The notes under the pieces: model-generated
Database searches by the model: none
The model's input: the letters and a program-made list of their open reading frames with translations, nothing else
What the model was told of the DNA's origin: nothing
Translations under genes and position numbers: made by a program
Shown here: positions 39,262-49,810 of the stretch, one piece after another
How positions within the stretch are numbered: position 1 is the stretch's first letter
Layout: each line of letters opens with the position of its first letter
NCBI GenBank assembly: GCA_021613335.1
Contig: JAJTWR010000329.1
Span: 327,501-391,500, forward strand
Origin: Whitmania pigra
Lineage: Eukaryota; Annelida; Clitellata; Hirudinida; Haemopidae
Reading direction: 5' to 3'
Length of the DNA stretch: 64,000 nucleotides

Positions 39262-41849
39262 CTAACCACAAGCTCCACCGAATGCAAGGACTTCTTGCTC
39301 CCTGCACGTGTGGTTCTTGACCAGAGTGACAGAAACCTTGCTCTTGCTTCTTACTGCCTGTTCCAGTTCCAACCATGCTCGAACCTCTGATCTGTCCGAT
39401 AGCCTGAACCTGAAGCCTTCCTGAATCACAAGAGTTTCATAACATTTAGGAATGTGTTGCAAATGCATGATATCAAGCTATCTTTATACCTCTTCTGGGT
39501 AAAACCGTTCGAGACGGACGCACACATTTTAATGAGATGCTCTACTTTAATGAAGCTCCACCCAAAACAAATTAAGCTCCGCCTAAAATGAGTAAAAGTA
39601 AATCTTTGATCCGTAATATTTTTAGGTATATCTCTTTTTAGGGAAACTCGGTCCGCATATTTAGGATCCGAATAGATCCGCTCAAGTGTTAGGGTAGGGT
39701 TATGGTTAGGATTAGGGGATAGGGTAGGGTTAGGGGATATGGTAGGGTTAGAGGTTAGGGTAGGGTTAGGATTAGGGGATAGGGTAGGGTTAGGGGTTAG
39801 GGTAGGGTTAGGATTAGGGGATAGGGTAGGGTTAGGGGTTAGGGTAAGGCAAAGCGTAAACTTTAAACACTCGATTGCTAATGTCAGACGTCAAGTATTT
39901 CCAAAATTATAATAAAACTTTATTAGAGACTTTTATGTAAATGACTTAATATATATTGCGGATAAAAGATTCACTTTTACTCATTTTAGGCGGAGTTTAA
40001 TTTGTTTAGAGGTGGAGCTTTATTTTTTCTTAGCATCTCATTAAAATGTGTGCGTCCGTCTCGAACGGTTTTACCCCTCTTCTGGAGTTGCAGGCATGGC
40101 CATCCCAGGCTCGACGACCAGCACTCTGCTTGCTGTAGCACATAAAAAATTAAAATCTAGTACCTATTTGTACCATCAGGATAATTTTCATATTAAGAAA
40201 GACATTGATCAAAAAACTCATTCCCAAGTTCAACTGACTTCAAGTCAATATTGCAATAAGTAAGAAACACACTCAATACACTAATATCATAGCATAACCA
40301 CAAAAGACAGTAAACTTGAGGATTTAAAGTCATTTTTAAATAAAATCTATTACCCTTTCTCTCCGAGTCCTTATAGATGAAGACTTCACCTTTGACAGAT
40401 TCGTGGAGAAGAAGTATATCAGCCGATCCATCCTCGAATGCTTCCAGGCTTGGTTGCAGACCTGTTCTAGTCATGGCTTCGCAGTTATTTCTTTCATGGA
40501 AAAACTCATCTGTTTGTTAGAACATCAAATGTTCTAAACAATATCCTTTTATCACTTATATAAAATAAAAATATAAATCATAAATCATAATCATCTATAG
40601 ATAAATTCATGTTATTTTAGAAAAACTATAATGAAATGCTTGTTTTGCTAAACACATGAACATATAAAGCAATTCAAATATTAGATATACATTTATAACC
40701 ACAAAAATTGAGCAATATGATTAATTAATTATGAGGTCTAGTTATATCAACAAAAAATAATGTTCACGAACATCTTTGAAAACTATGAAATATAAACTTA
40801 CAGATGTTTTTGAGTTCTCGAACAATCAGGTAATCAGCGTCAAGGGAGGTCTTCGTAAGCATAAACTCAGCCTCACCTTTCGAGGCCTCCTGAACCGGGT
40901 AGATGAAACAAGGAACGGGTTGCACTGCCTGGAACAGAAAAAAAATATTTTCTTTCTGCCTTTTGTCAAAACACCAAAAATGTAAAGATTCATTGCCAAG
41001 TAGCTACAAGATCCAAAAAACAGACTTAGTAATCTGTTTATCAAAAAAGGCAAGTCTGAATATACTTTGTTTTAATAATTCAGTTGTTCAAATATAGTGA
41101 TTAAGCAATACTACACCACTCCAAAAATAAACAAAAAACTCAACCATTTGAGAGCCCATTCAAAACTATAAGGCCACATTCATCCAGTTGTTCAGAAGTA
41201 AGGATATATTGGTGAATTTCTTCTTCACTGACAACTACCACACCCTTGCAATGGTAAAATCTTGGACAATAGCTGGCAATTTATTGATAAAAATTTATTT
41301 GTTCCTAAAATTAAATTCAAAAGTAACAACGTTTAGAAAGTCATACCACTTTATCAAATGTTACAAGAAAATTCGCGTAACTGTCCACATTCTCATTGAC
41401 TGGAAACATCTCACAAACATCTTCATTATTGCTTGTCTCGCCCATAAAAACAGCCCACGACTTTCTTGATTCTTTCATTACAAAAAAGTAGAAATTGTTA
41501 ATTACACACACTTAAAGAAATGACACGTTACTAACCTTCAGAAGGGAACAAAGTCTTTATTTTCTTCACCATGGACTTTCTGCGGCTTCTTCCAAGATCA
41601 GACAGACTTAATCCAATCACTCTGTCGATCTCACTAAAGTCATCACCCTTGCCGAAATAAAGCGTATAGAGGGAACGGCTTCCACAAGCGCTGCGAAATT
41701 CAACGACACTACATATATCGCATCTAAATATACGAGATAGTACGAGGACCAGATATACAATTCAATTTTTACCTGTTAAAATTAAGCAGTTTTTCAATCT
41801 TTCCTTCATAGTCCCTTAGACGGATATCACCCAAGCTGACACTCGCCAT
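39262..41849 (-). CDS. Unrecognised eight-exon gene, interrupted by a transposon at exon 7
   Basis: Exons in transcript order: 41849-41773, 41708-41536, 41471-41347, 41244-41167, 40928-40802, 40509-40354, 40132-40077, 39420-39262. Phases agree throughout and give about 316 residues, starting [20 protein letters not shown]. Other visible stretches are [47 protein letters not shown] and [20 protein letters not shown]. The last resembles the C-terminal strand and Trp-containing helix of a PH-like fold, but I do not recognise the family. No signal peptide or membrane segment is seen. A 578-base inverted-repeat element sits exactly at the exon 7 donor (see separate entry), so the last exon may no longer be joined in frame. 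The donor of exon 4 (ATA|GTTTTG) is weak and exon 3 may end three bases earlier. Confidence 0.65.
39489..39497. repeat. Target-site duplication, first copy
   Basis: CCTCTTCTG directly abuts the left terminus of the MITE; the same 9-mer abuts its right terminus. On the minus strand this copy retains the original splice donor context AGAAGAG|GTATAA of exon 7. Confidence 0.8.
39498..40075. mobile_element. Non-autonomous inverted-repeat transposon (MITE) with telomere-like core
   Basis: Both ends read inward GGTAAAACCGTTCGAGACGG; the first 44 bases of the two ends are identical, and an imperfect inverted repeat continues to about 105 bases (shared AAGCTCCACC and CTCCGCCTAAAATGAGTAAA). The element is flanked by direct 9-mers CCTCTTCTG at 39489-39497 and 40076-40084, a target-site duplication. 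A 9-bp duplication with long inverted repeats fits Mutator-like elements; the exact length (7 to 9) depends on how many terminal Gs belong to the element. It encodes nothing. Its core is a TTAGGG-like array. Confidence 0.85.
39689..39849. repeat. Telomere-like (TTAGGG-variant) array inside the MITE
   Basis: About 160 bases of GGGTTAGG, GGATAGGGTA and GGATTAGG words run on the plus strand in a higher-order unit of roughly 60 bases. It resembles degenerate TTAGGG repeats but lies inside the inverted repeats of a transposon. Confidence 0.9.
40076..40084. repeat. Target-site duplication, second copy
   Basis: CCTCTTCTG at the right terminus of the MITE; on the minus strand this is the last piece of exon 7 before the element begins. 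Confidence 0.8.
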
Positions 41850-42464
41850 CTCAAACGGTTATCAGACGACTACAGATTAAGACGGACGAGTTTACAACAC
41901 GAGGTCCAACTAAACAGACATTTCGAAAATTATAAAATAAAGAAAGAAAATATAAAAAATGTAGTAGAGAATCACTCTACTAATAAATAAGTAAAATAAC
42001 CAAACTTCGATTTCTGGCTTAATGAAATGCATAACTTTTTTAAATTTATAGAAAAATATCTAGAACAAAACAAAAGTTTTTTGATGAATTAAATTCAACA
42101 TAACATTTTTCAATAAGTCAAAAAACGATTAGAAAGTAATAAAGAAAGACTAACCGATGATATTAATTAGTATTTATAAAATGGTCATAACCTTACTTAG
42201 TTAACTACACAAAATAAATGCTTTAATAAATGATTCCATAAGTTACACTAGAAGACGCTCTTTTACAAAAAATGACCCTCCATCTAATACTACAGTTAAT
42301 TAAAAAAACATCAAATAGAATATATTAAAAAGTACTTCCACTCAAAAGATAGGATAAATACAATTAAAAATCTATGTGAGGACACATTTAGCAAAATCTT
42401 GGCACATGTAGTTTCTGACTGCATGTTTTCGAACGATGCGAGACAGCTGTCGCATCCACAACAT
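41850..42464. other. AT-rich spacer between the unrecognised gene and the Gypsy element
   Basis: This should include the promoter of the minus-strand gene. No TATA box at a convincing distance, no coding frame and no 5' LTR are visible. The Gypsy-like sequence becomes recognisable only at about 42465. Confidence 0.5.
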
Positions 42465-44429
42465 TTCTGGGACACTCGGTGAGTTCGGACGGAATACAGC
42501 CACTTCCGGACAATGTCAAGGCCATCACAGAGTACAAGCAACCGGCTTACACAACTACGACGATTCGTGGGTTTGGTGAACTTCTACAGAAGGTTCATCC
42601 CGCACTGCGCCGACATGCTCGCTCCTTTGACCAGCATGTTCAAGAAGCAGAACTCGAGGAGCAAGGCAGCAGTGTCTCTAAACCCGGTCCAGTTGCAAGC
42701 ATTCCAGAAAATCAAAGATGCTGTGCAGTCCGCCACCTGTCTCGCATTCTTGGGCAAGGACAGCCACCTACAACTCCTCACAGACGCTTCCGACGATGCA
42801 GCTGGAGCGGTCCTGGAACAGGTGCAAGGTGGCCTCACTACACCGGTGGCGTTTTTCTCCAAGAAGTTCAGCCCGACGGAGACGCGGTACAGCACGTTCG
42901 GCAGGGAGCTTTTGGCAATGTACCTGGCCGTGAAGCACTTCCAACACCTTCTGGAAGGTCGTCAATTTACAATCTACACGGACCACAAGCCGCTCACATT
43001 TGCTTACAAGAGCGGATCCAGCCGGTACTCGCCCAGGGAAATGCGGCATCTGGATTTCCTCAGTCAGTTTGCAGCTGACATCAGGCACATCAAAGGAGAC
43101 CAGAATGTCGTGGCAGATGCCTTGTCGCGCACCGACGTCAACGCCGTCACAACCATCGATCTACAAGAGATAGCCGCATACCAAGCTGCAGAGACCCAGC
43201 TCCAGATCGACATGCCATCCCTGGAGATCATTGAGGTCCCACTACCATCCAGCCACGGCAACATCTTCGTCGACGTCTCAACAGGAGTGCACAGACCTCT
43301 CGTCCCAGAGAAGCTGCGTCACAAGGTATTTCTGAGCCTATACTCTTTATCACATCCAGGTGCCCGTGCAACGTCAAAACTGGTGAGGCAACGTTTCGTC
43401 TGGCCGAGCATGGACAAGGACATCAGAGCATAGTGCCGAGAGTGTCTGGCGTGCCAGAAGAGCAAGATCCACCGACACACTACGACGCCACCAGCAACAT
43501 TCCCTCTGCCAAGCTGCCGCTTCCAACACATCCATTTGGACCTGGTGGGACCACTTCCGTCGTCGGAGGGACACACACACATCCTCACATGCATGGATCG
43601 ATTCACAAGATGGCCCATGGCTATACCCCTTTCCGACACCTCAACGGAAGCCATCGTCAAGAATTTCATGCTCTCATGGATTTCCAACTTTGGAGTGCCG
43701 GAAACCATCACCACGGACCAGGGTAGCCAATTTTCCTCACACATGTTTCATCAGTGGTGCAAGTTGTTAGGCATCCGCCACGTAAAAACAACGGCCTACC
43801 ATCCTGCTGCTAACGGAATGGTGGAACGTTTCCACCGTCAACTCAAGGCAGCACTCATCGCACAGAACGCCACCAACACCTGGACAGATCTCCTACCCAT
43901 GGCTCTTCTGGGGATCCGGGCAACCGTCAAAGAAGACCTTCAATGCTCTCCAGCCGAGCTGGTCTACGGGACGGCGTTGAGATTACCAGGAGAGTTTTCA
44001 CCAGCAAGCGACTCCAACCCGCCGATGGGACAGTCAGGCTTCGTGGATCGTCTGAGGGAGCAAATGCAGGGTCTCAGGCCGCAACAACCAAGACAACGGC
44101 AACAACCCGCGTACATCCCGAAGGACCTGGCCACAACACCACAAGTATTCATCCGGGTCGATTCTCACAAACCGCCGCTGAGCCCACCATACGACGGTCC
44201 CTTTGACGTCCAAGAACGCCATCGGAAATACTTCGTCGTCAAGAAGAATGGCCGGAATGACACAGTGTCCATCGACAGGCTGAAACCAGCAATTCGGCCC
44301 CAGACTTCAGTTCCGCCCACAACCAACCCGTCCCCAGCTATCAACCCAGCAACACCACTGGCTCAACCTCAAACACGCTCCGGACGAAGAGTTCACTGGC
44401 CCAAGAAACTCGAGGACTACGAGCCCTGA
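42465..44429 (+). pseudogene. pol: Gypsy pol remnant: RT end, RNase H, integrase
   Basis: Domains in order: the last part of reverse transcriptase with the thumb/connection (RRFVGLVNFYRRFIPHCADM), RNase H with LTDASDDAAGA, GRELLA and IYTDHKPL (42770-43130), an ADALSR end, an integrase zinc-binding region interrupted by the TAG at 43431, an integrase core with catalytic Asp in HLDLVGP, Asp in TDQGSQF and Glu in NGMVERF (43530-43840), then a C-terminal segment to the stop at 44427-44429. A frameshift near 42540 breaks the first part, so no full polyprotein can be made. The plus-strand frame from 43536 is open through the integrase core and C-terminus. Confidence 0.9.
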
Positions 44430-44452
44430 CTTTTCGTTCGCCAGATTGCTCT

Positions 44453-44466
44453 CTGGTGGGGGAGTA
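44453..44466 (+). other. Polypurine tract of the Gypsy element
   Basis: CTGGTGGGGGAGTA lies immediately before the LTR start, at the usual site for plus-strand priming. Confidence 0.7.
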
Positions 44467-44468
44467 TT

Positions 44469-44882
44469 GTTGGACACTGAACTTCGTCCTACTTGCATCA
44501 TCACACAAGCTCCAAGCGTACAACACTAGGAACGTACAACACTAGGAACGTCCGACACATAACCTCGGCTCACAACTCCGCCAGGCCACAAACGTGCAGG
44601 ACAGCAACAGTGACTCAGCGCATGGCAGTGGACTCCTTTGTTTGAAGTCCTAGCGAAAGTCTATTTAAGGAGCCAGGAGAAGACACTCATCCGTTCGCCC
44701 TCAGTGGTCTTCCTCTTCGCTTGATTTCCGTGATCTCTTCTCAGGCCTTGTGCTTTGGCCTTTGTTGACTTGATCCTTTATCTTCTTCGTTTTGACTTGA
44801 TATCTTTGTTTTCTCATTTGACTTGATATCTTTGTTTTCTTGTTTGATTTGACTTCTTGTTTATTAAATAAACTTTGTATCA
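44469..44882 (+). repeat. 3' LTR of the Gypsy element
   Basis: It begins TGTTGGACACTG right after the purine tract and probably ends ...TTTGTATCA, giving TG...CA ends and about 414 bases. It contains a possible TATA-like TCTATTTAAGGAG (about 44660) and an AATAAA (44867-44872) near its end. No second LTR exists in the window, so the right limit is estimated from the TG/CA rule. Confidence 0.65.
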
Positions 44883-45262
44883 TAAATCTATGTAATCTAT
44901 CTATCTATGTTCAATCTAAAAAGTTTCACCATTTTAAAGTTACTTTAAAAGTAAAAAATTTAGGTACTCTAGCCACTTTTGTAATACTCATTCTTCAGCC
45001 ATCTTATGATGTTTTATTGTGGTCGTTTATCAGCTCACCACGTTTCACATGTATCTGTCGAGAGTCTCGACTCGAGACTAATATATAAAACTGTTAAAGC
45101 AACAAACTACTAGGAAGTGTAAGTACCAGAACCGCTAAGTGGTTTTAAAAGTTTCTAAATTTCTACAAGCAAATACTTAAAATGTGCAATTGTCTCTACC
45201 ACAGCTAGGGTCACAAGAGCTTGTTGACTTTCGACATGACCAAGTCTTGAAACAATTTATCA
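44883..45262. other. Spacer between Gypsy LTR and duplication unit A
   Basis: AT-rich; it starts with a short CTAT run and contains no recognisable gene or element. Confidence 0.5.
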
Positions 45263-45883
45263 CTCATTAGAGTATGCTGGCTGCTCCATGCCAGACCAGC
45301 GCCGCCGAATGCACTTTAATGTAGAAGGTACCCCTTATAAAAAAAAATTGCACGTACATTCGGGTGCCAATGAAATAAATTGTGAAAATTAAAAAATAAA
45401 ATAACTTTTTTGTGTTCTCACAAGGAATCTACCTAGGACCTCGGCCCCGGAAATGTTTAGCCGTGTTTGGCTATGGAATGTCGTAAATCATATGTAAGAA
45501 ATTGAAGCATTTTTTAAAATGCGAATAGAATGGTCTATTCCACGCCTGAATCCTAGTTACCATAAAATTTCTCATTTGGTGGAATAAAATCGTCAGATAC
45601 TAATTATAGAAACTCTTGCGAGCGGCTGATACTTAAACACCTGATGGAGCCGCCACCAAAGCGAAGGTCCTATTAACTCGTCTACCGACGCCTGATATTA
45701 ATAATTCATAATAATTCACATTAACTCATCATAATGAATAAAATCGTCCGATGCAAAGAAAGTAGAAAGACCCCCTGCTCTTAAAATACTTATATTTATA
45801 TATAAAATACATAAGAAATAGTAATGTTTCCAATCTTTGGAAAAAATCTCACCACGAATAACATTTACAACTCTTTCACTAAC

Positions 45884-46305
45884 GCTTAGAGTGGTATGTG
45901 GGCCATCCATTTAGACAAGAAAGCTGATCACAAATTGAATTGGAGGGGCGCGATGTCTTTGAAGTTCTGGGAGTTTTGGAAAGCACATGGTGTAACAAGA
46001 AGACTTTTTATGTGGATATCCATTAAGGTATTACAGGAGACATATAAGATCTGGAAATTTTACAAGCATAGTACCTGGAGAAAACACAGAAGAAAGGGCC
46101 AAAGAAGACGCACAAAATTACACTTTCAATGATCCATGACAATATTTTGAAAATTTATTTAACCATTTCAATACTTCTATTCGGATTCAAAATATTCGTA
46201 TTATGGTCCTTGGGTGATCCCTGACCCCTATGAGGGTGATGTTTTTTTTTTTGATGATGGTTCTAGAAAGTGTCAGAGGGCTTAATAAAATCTTTGAAAA
46301 GTAGT
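45884..46305 (+). mobile_element. Insertion present only in duplication unit A, possible retroelement fragment
   Basis: Unit B lacks this stretch. It has a 78-codon frame of basic composition, an AATAAA-like GGCTTAATAAAATC near its end and a terminal (AGT)n run, a layout seen in 3' ends of LINEs or SINEs. No reverse transcriptase motif is visible, so the class is unproven. Unit B carries a different short sequence with a CAA/AAT run at the same place. Confidence 0.4.
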
Positions 46306-46651
46306 AGTAGTAAGAAAACGACAATTATTAACCAAAAATTATCATTTGATCATTAGTCATAAAAAAACATGTATTAAAGCACAATTTAAGAGAATGGTAA
46401 CTCTAAAAGTGTGATCCCACGAAGCCATTCCTCTGAATAATTATATCTGTTCCCCCGTGGCAGATATTACCTACGTTTGAATCTTACGATATTCTATGGA
46501 AGAAACTTGAACATTGGTCAACTAAAAACAAATAAATCCAAATTACTGATTGGTTCAAATTTGTGCGTTATTTGCTTGTTATTTTCAGATCATTCTAATT
46601 ATTAATCTTAGAAATTTACATTTATTGATCATATTAGGAAACTTAAATATT

Positions 46652-49600
46652 TTAATCAAAACCCACTTTAACAAATTCAAAAGTTAAAATGCCCGTGTTG
46701 TAATAGGCGTTGCTGAGCAATAGAAAATTCAGGTACAGTTTTGCGGTTTTTGTGCTCGGATTCCTGGTTATATTTTCCAACATAAAGTTCAATATTTGCT
46801 GGTAATTTATCTGCAATATTAAGAGTATGTTAATAAGTTATCACGTTAGTTATGTTTTTAATGGATAAAATACAAAATTTCAAAACTTAACCAATTGGAT
46901 TATCCAAACATATTCGACATTTTCTGTATCCTAGGTATTCGAAGGATTGTAAGTTACTCAAACAAAAATAATTTAAAAAAAAACTACTACCTTTAGATAG
47001 AATCCAAAGTTTACAATCAAGTTTACAAATTTTCTAAAAACATCGATTTGTCAAAGATTTATTTAAAGCATGGGAGAAAAATAATTCGATTACCTCATAA
47101 AACTAGTGGTCCATTGGTAATGTTTATCGGCTATGTTGACAAATATCCTAAATAATATATATTAGATCAGCACTAAATCGTATTATATTTAAAATACTAT
47201 TTGAAACATGTATTAATTCAAGCACTTATAGAATCCATCATTCTAAACATGTGCTAGCCAATCAGGACCCGTATGAATGTTAAATATGAATTAAAATGTA
47301 CAAAATAAAAAATATATACAATTTTTTTTAATATTTAAATAATTATAGTAATATTTTATATTGCAAAAAAAATTACAAAAAGTGCACTTAATTTAATGAT
47401 CACTTTCCTCACGGTTTGAACAAACCAATAAGGATACGAGTGAATATTAATTAGGAAAATAAAATTGTTAAAAATTAGTATAAACACCATTTAGCTTAAT
47501 TAATTTATTATTAATTAAAATATACAATTATCAAAACATTTTGAAATTAAATTATTACCTTTAACAATAACTCCCTACCTTAACCTAGCCCAAACCCAAA
47601 CCCTCGGATGTTACTACTAAGCTACTAAAACGTCCCTTTATGGAAACATGACTAATGCTGTGTCCGCCCAAACCCAAACCCTCGGATGTTACTACTAAGC
47701 TACTAAAACGTCCCTTTATGGAAACATGACTAATGCTGTGTCCGCGAAGCAGGGTTCGAGCCCGTGTCGCTATCGTAAGAGGTGAAGCATTAACAATGCA
47801 GTACTCCATTGGGTTCCGCAGACACCATTTCTCAAAACATGGATCAAAACATCAAAAAATAGGTCGATTCTTAATTCACACATTTCCTGATTGGTTAGCA
47901 CTTATTTAGAATGTTGGATTCTAGTACTGCTTCTGTATTGATAAGGTAATAACTACCAAGCGCAAAGAACGTTGTCGTCCCATCCATCAGTCATAGTTGT
48001 CCAAAATCTTTGGATGAGCAACAAGATAGGCTAAAATGCAAGGCATCGTGAACATTCATGAAATAACATGCATAAACTTTACATACCCTTTCTAATTTCT
48101 GCCATTGGCTATTCGTCGCGCAACTTGGATCAATTTTCAACTTTTTATAGATTGACGCCAAAATAAACTTTGCGTCTTTTTCAAAAGTTAAAGTATATTC
48201 TAAATTTGTGAGCATTGATTTTAAGTCGATGCATGAACCGACCTGTGAATTGTTAAAATTTGAACAGTATAAAATTTTAACTTTGACTAAATTGTTTAAA
48301 GGGATATATAACAATATACCGTTTCTGCAGTATTTTCAATATTGGGCAACTGGGATTTATCACCGGGAAATCCAAAATACTTGAGGTTTCTTGATTTTAC
48401 CAAATAACTCTCAAATGATGAAAATTCCCTGCATTTGAAAATATCACAATCAATTCAACAACTGCAAACTTTCAATTGACATTTGGACTTACTTAGGACG
48501 AAACATAAATTGTTCAAAACTAAAATATTCAAGAAGAGGAAAATTTTCTAAGAACTGTTGTAATTCGTTGGGAGAAGTTGTAGCGACGGAATCTCTTATA
48601 TGCAGAGATCTGAAATACAAAGTAAATCGTTATTTATATTATTAAAAAGAAAAGCTAAACTTCTTTAATATTATTAATAAGGAATAAGGCCAATTCTCCA
48701 ACCTTAGATTTGTAAAATGTTTCATATACTTCATGAATTCCACATCTCTAGTTATTTTGAAAAGGGTGAGACTTTTCAAATTGCTTAATTTTGATAGTGA
48801 CTTTTTGAAATACCTGTTTTCAAATGAGTCGTCGCGAGAACTATTGCATCCGTTGAGGTAAGCATATAATTCCATGGATTCTAATGTTTTGGAACATGAT
48901 GAAAAATCAATATACAACAGTCTACGTATCCTCTCGATATCAAAGTCAATTGACAGTTTTTTCAGATTCGGAAATCTTAGCGGTTTTTTCATTACTTTTG
49001 CTATATCGAGGTCTCTGCAATCATATTTATTTTTAGAAAATAAGAAACTAACTATCCATATCAACAAAACTCAATATGAAATTTGAAATGCAGGAAATTA
49101 GTGGAATAACTGATTAACTTACCTTAGGGTGCGTGATGATCCTCTACGGTATAAACCAACATGTAAGATTTCAAGAGTCGGAGAAATTGCTCGCAAGAGA
49201 GAAATCAATTTTGAACTAATGCGACGTACGCGAAATGAAAATTTTTTGAGAGGTAGGCGAGCCTCTTGAATCTTCGACAACTCTTTAATTTTGTAATGTC
49301 CGTGTAAAAGGTCGACGTTGACCCATTTAAGAGCATCTCTAAAGCCGAGACAAGGCTTTAGAAATTGGGAAGCGATGGGCCAGCCAACGTCCTTTCCTTT
49401 TGACTGCACATCTTCGAACAAGTGTGGTGGTAAATAAATATCTCGTTTAAGAACTGTTATTCAATGAATACGATGTTAGTATTAATTAATTTAATATTGT
49501 AAAGTATTTGATACATCATTTTTTGCATTAATATTTATACTTAAAATTTCAAATAAATATATAATTAATTAAATAAATATAAATGTTTATTGCATTATTG

Positions 49601-49810
49601 TGTTAAATTTTTATGAGCAATTCTACAGCAGTGAAAGCTAAAGTTTATGTGTATGCTACAAATTGTGTGGTATTTTAAAAATCTTTCAAATGAACGTCAT
49701 ACCATGGCCTTGAACCTGATCATTAACGAGAAATATTTCCTCAAAATGTATCGCGGCTGCTTTCAGAAGACTTTCTCTCAGACTTTGCAATTTTGTTCTC
49801 GAAGTTTGGT
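46652..49810 (-). CDS. Leucine-rich-repeat-like gene, copy A (eleven exons seen)
   Basis: Exons in transcript order: 49810-49703, 49453-49123, 49014-48703, 48609-48493, 48428-48320, 48242-48087, 48030-47957, 47147-47094, 47033-46991, 46930-46892, 46810-46652. Every junction has GT/AG sites and agreeing phase, giving about 499 residues. LRR-type phrases are visible: FPNLKKLSIDF, TLESMELYAYL, LKSLTLFKI, LLEYFSFEQF, NLKYFGF. The arrangement resembles F-box/LRR or other RNI-like proteins, but I see no F-box. The first coding exon is probably missing upstream of 49810 (a GAAGTAATGA|GTAAGG donor at about 49890 is a candidate). The last exon is best read in the frame beginning INYQQILNF, because differences from copy B there are mostly at third positions. 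Function is unknown. Confidence 0.65.
47180..47940. other. Extra sequence in an intron of LRR copy A
   Basis: The intron between exons 7 and 8 is 809 bases in copy A but 101 in copy B. The extra sequence holds a tandem pair of about 77 bases and a tRNA B-box-like word (GGTTCGAGCC at about 47754). Confidence 0.7.
47588..47743. repeat. Two-copy tandem repeat, about 77 bp
   Basis: The block from GCCCAAACCCAAACCCTCGG to GCTGTGTCCG occurs twice without visible differences, implying a recent duplication. The reverse-strand frame repeats accordingly. Confidence 0.92.

Larger units (their letters stand above)
42465..44882 (+). mobile_element. Ty3/Gypsy LTR retrotransposon, 5'-truncated and inactive
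   Basis: Only the 3' part of pol and the 3' LTR remain. From 42465 the sequence enters late reverse transcriptase (FLGHSVSSDGIQPLP), continues through RNase H and integrase, and ends in a purine-rich tract and an LTR. Gag, protease, the reverse-transcriptase catalytic core and the 5' LTR are missing. Pol has a frameshift near 42540-42545 and an in-frame TAG at 43431-43433. GC content and codon use differ clearly from the AT-rich surroundings, so insertion was fairly recent. Confidence 0.92.

Noticed and set aside
39689..39849. True interstitial telomere or chromosome-fusion scar
   Set aside because: The repeats are degenerate and lie inside transposon inverted repeats with target duplications on both sides.
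42479..43078. A 199-codon plus-strand frame within Gypsy pol
   Set aside because: Only its first 20 or so codons are genuine pol before the frameshift; the rest is an out-of-frame shadow of RNase H.
47740..47830. A tRNA gene suggested by GGTTCGAGCC
   Set aside because: No matching A-box, acceptor stem or T-stem could be paired; at most a SINE-like or tRNA-derived fragment.
48874..49086. Plus-strand 70-codon frame identical in both duplication units
   Set aside because: It is the antisense shadow of LRR exon 3; its conservation follows from the minus-strand gene and recent duplication.
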